Assembly (NCBI GenBank): GCA_964016885.1
Contig: OZ024740.1
Coordinates: 206,952,469 to 207,016,468, forward strand
Reading direction: 5' to 3'
DNA from: Eledone cirrhosa
Taxonomy: Eukaryota > Mollusca > Cephalopoda > Octopoda > Eledonidae
Length of the DNA stretch: 64,000 nucleotides
Shown piece after piece: positions 9,601 to 20,666 of this stretch (the stretch's first letter is position 1; every line of letters begins with the position of its first letter). The notes below the pieces were generated by a model. The model did no database searches. It was not told where the DNA came from and saw nothing but the letters and a program-made list of their open reading frames with translations. A program made the translations under genes and the position numbers.

Positions 9601-10371
9601 GATATATCTATATATACAACGTCAAGTAAATAAAATTTGATTATTTACTTGACTGAGTTACACATATTTTATATATTTTCAATGCCTCCCCTTTCACAAA
9701 CACACTTTGACGAACAAAGTTCAAATATGTTAGTGAGGAGTAAAATAAACCTATTTCTTTTGTTTGAATTTATAAAAGAAAAAAGTGAGAGCCATAGAGT
9801 CTCTATGGCTCTATTAGAGAAAAGTTGTCAACTGATATCTGACAATTCAGATCATCTTTCTACATCTGGTGTAATGAGATCAGGATTTATAACATGAAAC
9901 ATACTTAAGAGACAAGGGGAATTAATGTGATGCAAAGGACTTTTTCCCCAGAAAAGGGAGGGAGAGTAGATGGACACTCGAACTCCCATAGCTCAGAGTT
10001 TTCTTTTTCCAACTAATAGTTATGCAACCAACTAATCTTACCTCCAAACATGCTGCCAAGAACTCCCCTCCTTGGAAAACAGAGGGGGATTCCTCCCCAA
10101 CCAACCAACACCACCACCACGCCCGAGTTTTCTTTACCATTTCTTTTTCCCTCGGCATTTGCGTGTGTTAATTAATCTTACCTCCTAACATACTGCAAAA
10201 TATTTTTTCGTCACCCATCCGGCAAAAAACTCAAGGGATAAGGTGTAAAAAAATTTTACGGGACACACACACACACATTCGAAGTTTCAAATTTACACTT
10301 GCCTCGTGTTTCTTGGGAATTTTTTTTTTAAACGTATCTTACATCCAAATCCGTCGGAAATGACACATTTT

Positions 10372-10408
<37 letters not shown>

Positions 10409-11017
10409 GATGAGAGTGTGGTATCTTCGGAGTTTCACACCATCGATGTTTTCTTTACAATACTTTTTTCCTAGAGTCTTTTGTTTTTAACGAATCTGAT
10501 ATTCAAACCAGTCGGAAATTAGTTTTCTTTTATTTTCAATCGGGGGGGGGGGGGGGGGTCTTCTCCTATAGTCTTGGATTGACCAATGCCTTGTGAGTGG
10601 AATTTGGTTGACGGAAACTGCAGAAGACAGTATGTTTGTGTGTGTGTGTGTGCTTATGTTTGTATGTTTGTATCTGTCAATGTTTGTGTCCCGTAAATTA
10701 GCAGATCTATAAAATATATACTGCGGGTCGATATGATCGACTAAATCAAGGGTGATGTTGCAATCTACTGAGTGAAACAAGTAAAAGTGAAAATGAATAA
10801 ATAATATTTGAGTTATTTTGTATAAAAACCGGTGTCGTTTTACAACGGGTAACCGGTGTCGTCTTAAAAAGGGTAACCGGTGATGAGTGAAAATCAATGG
10901 AAGGGGTATAAGCGTGACGACCAGTGTCTTACCTTAACAGGTAATGCTTTATATTTACAAAAAAATCTAGATGTGCCACATGCATTCCACAAAGAAGAAT
11001 ATCGATAATGTATTTAT
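9601..11017. other. RING-NHL intron 1, unrecognised with homopolymers
   Basis: Contains a small palindrome at 9787-9815 (gagccatagag / ctctatggctc), an A-run at 10378-10406, a G-run at 10543-10558, and a partial direct repeat (cttacctccaaacatgctgc near 10038, cttacctcctaacatactgc near 10178). No gene or known element recognised. Confidence 0.5.
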
Positions 11018-11102
11018 TTTTAACTATTAAATTTTAAATATATTCTTTTAACTATTAAATTTTAAATATATTCTTTTAACTATTAAATTTTAAATATATT
11101 CT
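11018..11102. repeat. Three-copy 28-bp tandem repeat
   Basis: Unit ttttaactattaaattttaa plus atatattc, repeated three times head to tail. Confidence 0.9.
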
Positions 11103-11127
11103 TATATTTGGGAGGGTCACGTTGTAC

Positions 11128-11270
11128 TAATATTGCCAAAAATAATAAAATACTCCCTTTTTGGTTCGGTTTCCATTTCAGTTTCAGTGATATATATATA
11201 TATATACTGAAACTGAAGCGAAAACTAAACCAAACGGGGGAGTGTTTTATTATTTTTTGGCAATATTATG
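11128..11270. repeat. Imperfect hairpin of about 65-bp arms
   Basis: taatattgccaaaaataata on the left pairs with its complement at 11250-11270, continuing through actccc and gtttcagt to a (TA)n loop at 11189-11206. It looks like a small fold-back MITE. It lies about 170 bp inside intron 1 from the exon 1 donor. Confidence 0.8.
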
Positions 11271-11436
11271 ACAACATGATCTTCCCCAAATATAACTATC
11301 TGTTTCCACACACGATTTCATATCAAAAACCTTGCAAAACAAATATATCGCTGCCAAATTTTAAATAAAATTATTAAAAAGGAAAAATGAATATGAAAAA
11401 ATATTACAAAAAAATAAAAAATAAACTAAGTAATAC

Positions 11437-12012
11437 CGAAATTGTGTTGGTTTGTGTATTGATGTCCTGTTGTTTCTCGGGTGGAACTTTCTCCGGTGGA
11501 ACATTCTCGGGTGGAAGCTTCACGCATAGAAACGTTTCTGGTGGAACCTCCACGGGTGGAATCGGATCGTGTGGAATCGCATCGTGTAGAAACGCATCTG
11601 GTGGAACTAACTTGGGTGAATCCTCGTCAACCATGTTTACTATGGTAAACGATGAGAGATCAACATTCTCCGTACTATTAACTACAGCTTTCGGTATTGG
11701 CTGTTGCGTATTAGTATTAGCCGTTTCTTTACCATTCTCCTCCTTCTTCGCTGTCAAACTATCTATAATACTCTGTAAGGTATGATTATGAGGAAATCCG
11801 TCGACCCCTTTCGAGGGTAATGTGATTTCAAACCTACATTCGGGACAGGGGAACTTGCCATTGTCATCTGTGAAACTTTTCACGTAACATGCCAGACAAT
11901 GTTTACAATAGGAATGTAGACATGGAATCAAGGTTAATGGTCGGGTATATAACTCTAAGCAGATAGAACAAGTTATATCTGCTACTATTTTCTCTTCTAT
12001 GTAATGCGACAT
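11437..12012 (-). CDS. RING-NHL protein, exon 1 (RING E3 ligase domain)
   Basis: Starts at ATG 12012-12010 and ends in phase 0 at ACA ATT TCG | GTATTA (donor 11436-11435), matching the phase-0 acceptor of exon 2. A C3HC4 RING lies at residues 15-59 (C15, C18, C31, H33, C36, C39, C56, C59), with the typical TRIM-like context CSICLELYTRPLTLIPCLHS. After it comes a helical stretch (HNHTLQSIIDSLTAKKEE) and a Pro/Glu-rich tail (PPETF, PPENV, PPEKV). The spliced protein is 579 residues: RING, Pro-rich linker, heptapeptide array, NHL propeller. By family it should be a ubiquitin ligase with the propeller as substrate or RNA reader. The donor is not a strong consensus, so the exact exon end is the weakest part of the model. 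Confidence 0.85.
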
Positions 12013-12092
12013 TGTTCTTCCTTACGAAACTGGAAAGTTTGGTCTTTATCTGCTGCTCGATATATTAGTAATGACAACTACAATGGTGATGG
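12013..12092 (-). promoter_or_regulatory. Presumed 5' UTR / promoter-proximal region of the RING-NHL gene
   Basis: Immediately upstream of the start ATG. No TATA box or other element is clear. Inferred from position only. Confidence 0.3.
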
Positions 12093-12170
12093 TAACAGCC
12101 AGCAGTAGTAGTAGTAGCGGTGGTAATAGTAGTAGTAGTGATGGTGGTAGTAGTAACAGTAGTAATAGTG

Positions 12171-12204
<34 letters not shown>

Positions 12205-12216
12205 CAGCAGTAGTTG
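12093..12216. repeat. AGT/GGT triplet microsatellite upstream of the RING-NHL start
   Basis: Long run of agt with scattered ggt and aat triplets, about 80-200 bp upstream of the RING-NHL ATG. Its Ser or Val translations are not genes. Confidence 0.85.
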
Positions 12217-12544
12217 CGTCACTCAAACATTATTTCTACCAACTCATTCTGAGCACAGTTTTCACTATCGTCATCATTAACATAAACACGCACCTACACA
12301 CACACACACCTACACGCACATATACACAATAATACACATACACACAGATACACAGACACACTCACACAAGTTTATTTTCTTTTGTCTCCGTACTTTCTCA
12401 AAGTTGTTTTAGTCGGAATATTAAATCATTTGTCTTAAATAGATCATTTCTTTTACATATATGAAATTATATATCGAAAGACATTCCAGCCATGCCCATC
12501 CCGTTTTTATTCTGGTTCCTAGTTGTTTTGTTTTTAAAAAAGTA
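12217..12544. other. CA-rich spacer
   Basis: Interrupted (CA)n at about 12290-12370 and otherwise A/T-rich DNA. Confidence 0.5.
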
Positions 12545-12940
12545 GGATGTGAGAAGTAGCATGTCTATAGAAGCAAGACATGGATGGTAAACGGGGAGCA
12601 ACAGAGAAAGCTGAACAGAGCAGAAATGAGAATGGTCCGATGGATGAATGGAATATCACTGAGAGAGAGGGGGGGGCAAGCAATGAATTGCAGAGGATGG
12701 TGGGGATAGAGCCAGTGATGAATGTTGTGGAGAGAAATAGAATGAGATGGTTAGGTCATGTGTTGAGGAAAAATGAAAGTGACTGGGTGAGAAGAGTGGT
12801 AGAAATGATAGTAAAAGTGAGTAGAGGAAAGGAGTGAAAAACATGGCTAAAGAGGGTGAGAGGGGTATGAAAACTAGTGGGTTGGTGACAGAGGATGCAG
12901 ACAATAGGGGGGAATGGGGTGGCATGTTACAGCGAAATTA
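12545..12940 (+). pseudogene. LINE pol C-terminal fragment
   Basis: Encodes the conserved post-RT segment of endonuclease-type LINEs: KLNRAEMRMVRWMNGI, then NRMRWLGHVLRKNESDWVRR, then KKTWLKRV-like residues after a frame break at about 12836. Truncated and dead. Confidence 0.75.
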
Positions 12941-12994
12941 CCTTAAAGAACCTTTGTTAAGTTTAATACCTATCTATCTATTAGTATTCGCTGT

Positions 12995-13130
12995 AAACGG
13001 AGGCGACGAACGTTCTGGAAGGACCTGATGGCAGCCAGCATCACCTGGCACAGTCTCGAAAAAGTTGCCGCTGATCGTGACCGTTGGCGAGTACTTACTA
13101 CTCGATGCGCCGAACGGCACGGAAGAATCT
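12995..13130 (+). pseudogene. LINE pol extreme C-terminal fragment
   Basis: RRRTFWKDLMAASITWHSLE followed by AADRDRWRVLTTRC matches the pattern W-x-D-L-(x)n-A-x-D-R-x-x-W-R at the end of LINE polyproteins. It may be a separate insertion from the preceding one. Confidence 0.65.
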
Positions 13131-13720
13131 AAGACTAAGACTATTAGTATTAATGTGGTGTGGTAAAAATATATATACATATACACCAGGTCCGAACACA
13201 ATAGATCTAAACTCCCACTGTCACTGCCTCCGTCTCTCCCACTTTCCACCATCTCTCACTATAATAAGCAAATGGGGGACCACGTGTTGGCCGTCCCGCA
13301 GCCTCGGAGGACAGATTAGAGAAGGTGTTTCCCCGGAAGATAGTGAGGGTGACACGTTGGAAGAGTCATTTCAGCTTGCAAGGCTCACGCCTGCGGCTAG
13401 TCAACTCTGTACCAATGGTGGTGAGTAAGGAGGTGGCTCTAGGGCCAAGGACACCAGATGTCTCGACTGCAAACCTATTGGAGAGCGACCGATATTTAGA
13501 GAGTTTACCCTCCTCGGCCCGAAGTGCAGTAGAGCCTCGGTTAGTCGCAGACTGCACCAGGTTGCCGCTGGAGAATGTGACGCTGCATTAGAGTGTGATT
13601 TGATGGAGATTTGCATGCTATTTCTGGCAGATCGATCAACCATATAGAGGCTTTTTCATTGGCTTACATTATTAATGGAGTTTGTCAAGTTAAAATTGAC
13701 ACAAGGCTAGGAATGGGTAG
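13131..13720. other. Unrecognised moderately GC-rich DNA
   Basis: Several overlapping frames of 60-114 codons occur on both strands, but none has a recognisable domain or convincing start. I would not call a gene here. Confidence 0.45.
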
Positions 13721-13791
13721 AGTTCTTCTTCTTCTTCTTCTTCTTCTTCTTCTTCTTCTTCTTCTTCTTCTTCTTCTTCTTCTTCTTCTTC
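13721..13791. repeat. (CTT)n microsatellite
   Basis: Pure ctt run of about 23 units. Confidence 0.95.
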
Positions 13792-13884
13792 ATTTCACAT
13801 GGTCCCCAGATATGTCACTGTCTTCCTCCTATGTTAGATAAGATACACTCCTGAAGTCATAAATGTTACTAAGTGTTGAAGTGC

Positions 13885-16800
13885 GGGCACCTACCTTTGT
13901 GTCTTCACTTGAGTCTGGACTGAATCTCCCTGCATGGATATTCACCTGTTTTATGTGCGGCCACATAAATACAGAGAGTCTCTCACACACAATCATAGCA
14001 CATCCACACAGTAGACTGAAGAAAGAGAGCGCAAAAGGCTCATGAACTATGATGTCATGTCACTAGCCCCTCGCTTCCAGCAAAACCTCCCCTGCACATC
14101 TGGCCCTAGCCCTACACACACCCCTGATCTCAAAGAACAATCACCCCATCATATTACTCCATGTCAAAGTCCGACATCCACCTGGGTGAACAGCATTCCC
14201 ATTGCGATATCTGCACAGTTGGGGCAGCACTTTCGTTCTCCTCTTCCTTGAAATTGATCAAATCAACGACTTTATGGACATCTAAGATGCAACATTCCAT
14301 CCACAGACACGTTTCCCTTTCCTTTTCCCCACTGAGATGTGCAACGCGCATTCGGGGGCTTGACCCAGACTTCTTTACCCACTTGTATGAACACATTCTC
14401 TCTCTCCTCCATAGGTTGTTGTAATAACGGGAATGGGTGTCACCATTTATATCTATATATTGCCCTATGTGGTACCAACTCCTCGGCCTGTCCCACTCGA
14501 GGTGACATGTACCAGAATACCGCCTCCATTAGTGAAATGTGTCCCCTCTCCACCATGGCCTTGATCAGCACCTCCGAGCGAAATGCCGTGTTGTTATCCA
14601 TCAACAGTTCAACCACAGGGCCCCGCTTCAAGAATATCTTTTTCAACGTCTGTGTGATTTACCCCACAGTCCCTGTCCATATTGCCACACACCCTGGTCT
14701 ACAATCATCCACCGAGAGATATGTCCCCTGTTGGTAGTGTGTTATATCCACTGCCAATTGTTTCCAGTCTTCAAGTTGTACTCCACTGAGATGTTACTCA
14801 TCTCGTGCACTACTGGGGCAGGGTTGATAGACTGACATCTGTCACAACTCTAAACCACTTTCTGGACACTCTGTCAGGTAACGTCGGAGTTGACTTTCTT
14901 GGCTAGGAATAGGGTCCTATCCACTCTCATATGATGCATGGTATGCAACCTCCTCAAACTTTGTACCCTATTTTTCTCCGAGGGTACGAAGACCACACTC
15001 AACTTCAGGACGAACTCAGCAGCCAGCTCTCCCAGAGTTCCAAAGCGGTGCTTTTTTAACATTTCTGCTGCCTCTCTCGTCCGCACCCTCCTCTCACTGG
15101 TAAGGTAAGCACTGATCTCACCCATCCAAGTATAGTGGCTGAATCCAGTATGAATTTCTATGGCATGCATCCCCCATCTCAGAGCAAGATTCACTCCCCT
15201 TAGCATGGCGTTCGATTTAGCCACTTCTTCCCGAGCCAGACTGCGTCCTTGACCTTGACATCCCCTATTTCCAGAGCGACCCCTAGTGCTATGCTGCTGT
15301 CATCACACCATACAGTCCCATTCTCCGATTTGAGTATGTACCAGCTTCCTTTTACTAGGTTATTCACCTTTACTCTCCTCGTGATCTCCCACATCATGGC
15401 CACAGCCCTCTCCCCTACCCTTTCTCCGCAGTTCCTCCCATCTGCTCTTCTCTTGACATAGCTGCATGCTGTTTGGAGCCATCCCGTGATTGGATAGTGG
15501 TCCACTAATTTCCCACACATTGAGAAAAGTTCTCATCTGTCAATGTCGGTGCCCAGTTCTAGGACCTTATTCCCCCTCCAAAATACCAGTGTGCCTGTCT
15601 TGTCTCTTCGCAGCTTGAATTCCAGTGCGGCTCCTCATTCCACTGGCTTTAGCAGTTTTACGGTTAACCGAAACCTTCCTAGGGGGTTTGAGACCTCTGC
15701 TGCCGATACCACGGTCTCAGCTACCAAGATGCAGGAATTGGTGGTCCTCTTCACTTTGTCGACCTTGAGAAATGGCCATGAGAACCGTCGCCGTGATCTT
15801 TGGTGTCGAATTCAAGCCGAACCCCCAGGCTGGTCAGGCAGTATGTCTGGCCCTTATACCTGACCAGCTGGTACTTCCACAGTTTCTCAGCTACATGTAG
15901 CTGCAGACATGCCGACTTCCAGTCAACAATCATGGAGGCCCCCGTCATTTGTCTCCATTCTCTCAGACATCTGTGACTTTGTCACCTATGTTGCATGACA
16001 CATGTTCATTCAGTTAACGAAAGTCCAGCACCAGTCTGACCTTGTTCTTTGTTGGTTGCACTACTGACATTAACAACAACACTCCACTCTTTATCTCCTC
16101 CTTCCAAGGGATTAATATGCCCTCTTCGACCTATTTTTGCACCTCTCCCTCAAACACGCTTCTTGCATCCCCTTTCAGGGTATGCTGATAGCAGCTCACT
16201 CTGGTCTTCAACATCAGGGGCTCTCCTTTCCAGTGCTACTCAACTATCCACCACTAACCATCGAACATAGTCCTAAAATCTTTGTTTTGTATGGTATGAA
16301 CAGCACATTTTTCTTTGTGGATCTCCCTGTTCCCCTGTTGAACAGGCACATGGTGTTCCCGCACTATCAAATATCACCCTGAACTCACTCACTGTAATGT
16401 TTCCTAAGCAGCCAATCACATCCATGCCTATTACCACAGCAATTCGGTCCACCACATGGTCAATCTTGATCACCCACAGCCTTATTTTCATTCCTTGTAC
16501 TGCTATCTCCATCTCACTGCTACCTCTGCATCTAATCTCCTTGCTGTTGACAGCCCTTATGCTACTCATCCCGCTCCACTTTTTAACCACCTCCAGGGTC
16601 ACTAATGTTGTGCAGCTTGTGTCCACAAGGGCTCATGACAGTTCCCTCCCTCCATCAGAACTTCCCCTATGGGCAGTGACTGCAATACACCTCTACTCAC
16701 TGCCAGGGGTTTCCTGGTTGCAATTGTTGGCAATGTGGCCTACCCGCTTACATCAGTAGCAAATTATTTCAGGCTGTCAACTGTCGGAATCTCACCGAAA

Positions 16801-17380
16801 TTTCATCGAAGAAATCGTTCACAAACCCCATCCACACGACCCTTTTGAGATTCTCTCGTTAACTTGGCTAGCGTAGCCAACTGGATTTCTGCCACAAATA
16901 TGACCACCTGCTCTCATGTCCATCTCATTTTGCCTAACTTAGTGAAAGCAGCATAAGGTCCCTCAGTGAATGCTTCCTTAAGGCATTGCTCTATCTTCTC
17001 TGTCTTCAATTGGTCTGATTGGTCCATTTCGAGGTATAATGCTAACGCATCGCCGTCAGGATACAGTGCTATGAGGTCAGCCACATTGTCGATGCTTTGC
17101 AGTGTGGCAACCAATTTTTCTTTCTAATCCAGGCGATGATACCCCCCTCACTGATGAAGGCTTTAACTGCACTGCTACATATTTTTTTTTTCGTCACCAT
17201 ATCGTCTGCGACATTGGAGAGAGTAAATGAAAAAAAAAAAAAATCTGTGCTGAAAATGAAAACGGTCCTGAAATAGCTTGTCATGAGGAAGCATAGAAAC
17301 CTACTTTTGAGTCTCCACTTGAGTCCCTCACTTCCTGCAAGACCTCCTCTGCACTTCTGGCATCCTAGCCTCACACTATG
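13885..17380 (-). mobile_element. Decayed Ty3/gypsy LTR retrotransposon
   Basis: Minus-strand element with gag, protease, RT, RNase H and integrase remnants in that order from high to low coordinates. LTR remnants lie at about 13885-14125 (acctacctttgtgtcttcac, cctcgcttccagcaaaacct) and about 17290-17380 (acctacttttgagtctccac, cctcacttcctgcaagacct). The two LTRs differ at many positions, so the insertion is old. It belongs to the same family as the better-preserved copy at 56700-60765. It lies between the two host genes. Confidence 0.85.
14154..17114 (-). pseudogene. Decayed gag-pol of the older gypsy element
   Basis: Fragments in order on the minus strand: gag (16914-17114; LIALYPDGDALALYLEMD), protease (16273-16626; the D-T-S triad where the family normally has D-T/S-G, followed by CTTLVT), RT (15751-15948; DWKSACLQLHVAEKLWKYQL), RNase H (15200-15520; TVWCDDSSIALGVALEIG), the RNase H to integrase linker and zinc-binding region (14874-15224; LHTMHHMRVDRTLFLAKK), the integrase core (14440-14646; VELLMDNNTAFRSE) and the integrase C-terminus (14154-14396). 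Many frameshifts and stops; certainly inactive. Confidence 0.85.
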
Positions 17381-17934
17381 CTATATTGTTTGGAGAGGTG
17401 AAAGTGAAAATATCTATAAGAACTAAGCAATTTTAATTGTTTGTGTAGTGTGTTGTCTGAGTTAAATATTTAGAAAAGCACCCGCTGAGATTCACTAATA
17501 ATTTTTTTTTTTCCTCGTTTTTTTTTTTTTTTTTTTTACGTGTTTTCCACTAATCTGCCCTCCGAAATTTTTTCCGAAAACGCATTTAAGGTGGGAGGAG
17601 CATCTCGGATTTTCCCAGCATCGGAGTTTTCTTCGGTGGGACTTTTTTTCTTTTCTAGTAACCCCCCACCCTAAAAAAAAAAAAAAAAAAAAACATTTTT
17701 AGAGATTCCCAGCGGATGCTTTTCTATAAATCTAAACGGCTGAGAAGTGCTTATCTATAACTCCGAGGGTCGCCCTCTATCCCCGCCGCCGTTTTCGGGA
17801 AAAGGGGTGGTTGGTGAGTGAGTTGAATGTCAGATCGGTTGAAAATAAACGAAAAGAAAAAAAAAACATTTTTTAACGAACCCCAGCGAATGCTTTTCTA
17901 TAAATTTACACCATTTTTGATTTGCAGAAACATT
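17381..17934. other. Poly-T/poly-A-rich DNA with a direct repeat
   Basis: Contains T-runs at about 17517-17539, an A-run at about 17675-17694, and a diverged direct repeat: cagcggatgcttttctataa near 17710 and cagcgaatgcttttctataa near 17884. No gene recognised. Confidence 0.55.
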
Positions 17935-18013
17935 CCTTACTTTGTCGATAAAATAAAGTACCAGTAATGCACAGGTTAATTGCTGACCTTGTGCCAAAAG
18001 TAGCAACAATTAT
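17935..18013 (+). mobile_element. SINE 3' fragment
   Basis: Body and tail only (tcgataaaataaagtaccag through ccaaaagtagcaacaattat). It ends about 290 bp upstream of the TMEM254 start codon. Confidence 0.8.
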
Positions 18014-18302
18014 TACTGTAATTTATTATTTTACTTTTATTCATTTCCACTCCATTTGGACTTCTCTATTAATACGGTATTTTGGATTCTACGAATATAT
18101 ATACATATATGTATAATATATATACATATATGTATACGTGAGAATAAACTTATATAAATATTTGTCGCTGTGGTACTTGAGCTGAAATGTAGATACGTAT
18201 AAGAGCTTAACACCAATCCTATAATTATTTTTTTATTATTTAGATTAGACTCCTTCAGCAGCCGTATGAAGTATTGTGTCAAACAGGTTAGACATAACAA
18301 TA
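18014..18302 (+). promoter_or_regulatory. Presumed promoter / 5' UTR of the TMEM254-like gene
   Basis: Sequence between the SINE fragment and the ATG. It contains alternating AT with tacatatatgtat motifs at about 18100-18135. One upstream ATG at 18266 is out of frame with the main start. Assigned only by position. Confidence 0.3.
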
Positions 18303-18398
18303 ATGGCGGGACAAAAGAAGAGTATGTTGGGCACTAAACCACGATTTCCAAGTTTGTTGGTTGCTTTAATCGTACCTTTGGGTATATCACTGTTGTTT
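18303..18398 (+). CDS. TMEM254: TMEM254-like protein, exon 1
   Basis: The first coding exon starts at ATG 18303-18305 and gives 32 residues, ending at a consensus donor TTT|GTAAGT (GT at 18399-18400) in phase 0. The N-terminus is short and basic (MAGQKKS, KPR) and runs into a hydrophobic stretch SLLVALIVPLGISLLF, the start of a membrane helix that continues in exon 2. The identification rests on exons 2 and 3 and on matching splice phases. TMEM254 is a small multi-pass membrane protein of about 120 residues in vertebrates, and its molecular role is poorly known. An in-frame extension upstream has no ATG, so this start is preferred. Confidence 0.8.
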
Positions 18399-19005
18399 GT
18401 AAGTTTATCTTTCCTCTTCCCAACTTCTTTTTCTCTTTCAAATAATCTCCTTTTGTTACTGTTACATTAGAAAGAACCGGTTATGTTTGGATATTTATTT
18501 ACTCGTTACTGAGCAAATATTTCGTTAAATAAATAAAAACGAAAGCTGTAGAGTCGAGTAATAAACCACTTTCAGTCCACTTATAGCCTTAATACATTGA
18601 CAAAAGTATGACGGTTAACTGGCTCTCCTCTTATAAAGTTAATAACATTTTGTTTATATTAGGTTCAAAATATAGTGATATATATATAGCTTTTATCTGT
18701 TGGTGTCTTGTTACTGTTATTCAAACTTCGAGCAGGCACCTGCATACTTGTTGTGAGCATCTCGTCTTTTAAATTGTCTCTAACATTACATTATTTTTTC
18801 CTCCTCTTATTTAATATGGTGGGTGTGGTTTAACGGAGATCTGGCTGTTATTTCTAGCAGATTTAATGACCAAAAGGGAGCTTCTGTCACTTATTTAGCT
18901 TTCAGTTCGCTCTGAATAAGTAGACAATTGAAGAAAGGCCTTCCAGACGTTGCCATCCCACCCGTTTCTTATGTGCATGGAATCCATGACCACATTAGCC
19001 CATAT
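18399..19005 (+). other. TMEM254 intron 1, 5' part
   Basis: The intron spans 18399-31030 (12,632 bp). This first part shows no recognised element. Confidence 0.6.
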
Positions 19006-19136
19006 TCCCTTTACGGTCTGAGTTCAAATCTCGTCGAGGTTAACTTTGCCTTTCATCCTTACGGGATCGATAAAATAAAATACCAGTAATGTACTAGGTA
19101 TTTGCTGGTTTTGTGCCAAAAGTAGAAACAATTATT
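19006..19136 (+). mobile_element. SINE, head-truncated
   Basis: Begins around ccctttacggtctgagttca (box B) and runs through the body to ccaaaagtagaaacaattat. Confidence 0.85.
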
Positions 19137-19139
19137 ATT

Positions 19140-19292
19140 GCCCTTTGCGTTCTGATATCAAATCCCGCCGATGTTAGCTTTGCCTTTCATGCTTACAGGG
19201 TCGATAAAATAAAGTACCAGTAACGTCGATTTAATTTACTTTTCCCTCCCCCCAAATTGCTGGCCTTGCGCCTAAATCAGAAACCTTTATTA
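19140..19292 (+). mobile_element. SINE, subfamily with the tttaatttacttttccc insert
   Basis: Box B through body, then the extra segment tttaatttacttttccctcc, then a tail ending gcctaaatcagaaacc instead of ccaaaagtagaaacaatt. Same subfamily as 5436-5650. Confidence 0.85.
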
Positions 19293-19446
19293 TGATTGTC
19301 CTTATTGAGCATACCTTCGATAAAAGCCCTGTCAGTAAGGGGCGTAGCGACGTTAAAATGTTTATTGATAGCGACCAAATAGAGAAGGTAACACGACACA
19401 GCGTTAATAGATGTTACAAACTGGTTGTCGTGTTTCTTGCTTACTA

Positions 19447-19773
19447 TCTACTTATATATATAACCAGCAATTTCTCTGTCTGTCTGTCCGACAGTGGAAA
19501 CACGTGCGCGCGTGCGAATGTTTTTTGCGCGCGCCTAGACAGAGAGTGAGAGTGAAAGAAAGAGACGGACTACAAGAGGGGGATAGCGGGAGGGAGAGAG
19601 GGGGGGAATTTAGGAGTGCTACAGAAACATATACATTTCTGTGTGTGTGTAATATATATATATATACACACACAGAAATATATATATATACACACAGAAA
19701 TATATATACATTTCTGTGTGTGTAATATATATATATATACACACAGAAATATATATACATTTCTGTGTGTGTA

Positions 19774-19806
<33 letters not shown>

Positions 19807-19832
19807 GAAATATATATACATTTCTGTGTGTG

Positions 19833-19889
<57 letters not shown>

Positions 19890-20152
19890 GAAATATATGG
19901 GCATTTCTCTGTTTGTCTGTCTGTCTGTCCTTCCCTAAAACTCAAATGTAGGTGCTACAGAAATATTACCTTCCCCTTCCTTTCTCCACGTTGGTACTAC
20001 CAAGAGAAACACTGTCGCTATAGAAACATTACCTTCCCCTCTCCACTGACTTTGGTCACTGAGGCCGAGGGAATCGCTGGTTGCTATAGAGACACCTTGC
20101 ACAAGCCAGAAGTAACCAGTTCGAGGCGGTTCTGACTTGACACCATGCCAAA
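19447..20152 (+). mobile_element. Helitron-like 5' end and body, unresolved
   Basis: Starts tctacttatatatataacca then atttctctgtctgtctgtcc, which closely matches the 5' end of the element at 20153. A third similar start (tgggcatttctctgtttgtc) lies near 19897. The 3' limit is not resolved. Confidence 0.45.
19625..19885. repeat. Tandem AT/CA array with mirrored units
   Basis: Repeats of atatacatttctgtgtgtgt followed by (AT)n and its complement acacacacagaaatatat. Neighbouring blocks are inverted copies of each other and could fold into a set of hairpins. Its Tyr/Ile-rich translations are not genes. Confidence 0.85.
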
Positions 20153-20666
20153 TCTACTTATAATATATAATGGGCATTTCTCTGTTTGTTTGTCTGTCTG
20201 TCCGTCTGTAAAAGATGCCAAGGAAACAAATAGACGCGGTTTCAAATCTCTATGCTTTTCAAATTCATTACATTAATCTTTATTTATACGTTTCGCTTTA
20301 CGAATGTTTCGACTTACGAGTGTTTCGGCTTACGAGTGTTTCAGCTTATCATTATATATAAACGTTTCTATTTCCATCGTTTTATCGTAAACGTTTATAT
20401 ATTTCCATCGTTATATCATAACGTTTATGTATCATAACGTTTATATTTCCGTCACTAATCTCTTTTTCTCCTTTTTCGTTTTAACATATATTTATTTCAA
20501 AGATTTCACCGTATAGATAACATATATATTTATACATGCATAAAAGACACACCGAGAGACGGTGAACATGTGGTGCCGAAAACATTTCTCATCCAAATCT
20601 CAACAATATCAGTATATACACTAGATTTGCTAGCAGAAAACCGCCCAACGGGTGGTTTTCTGCTAG
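20153..20666 (+). mobile_element. Non-autonomous Helitron
   Basis: Begins TCTACTTATAATATATAATG and ends in a strong hairpin (20630-20666) that finishes in CTAG followed by T, as Helitron 3' ends do. No coding capacity. Confidence 0.6.
20630..20666. repeat. Helitron terminal hairpin
   Basis: Stem of 17 bp with one mismatch around a 3-nt loop: ctagcagaaaaccgccc, aac, gggtggttttctgctag. The longest stem among the Helitron ends in this window. Confidence 0.8.

Noticed and set aside
10487..10897. 136-codon minus-strand frame.
   Set aside because: Low-complexity (His/Thr and Pro runs) across a G-run and (TG)n repeat; no domain.
13084..13643. Overlapping frames of 63-114 codons that might be a small gene.
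   Set aside because: Frames occur on both strands, with no domain, no splice context and no matching neighbour.
19452..19945. Overlapping Tyr/Ile-rich frames.
   Set aside because: Translation of an (AT)n/(CA)n array in a Helitron cluster.
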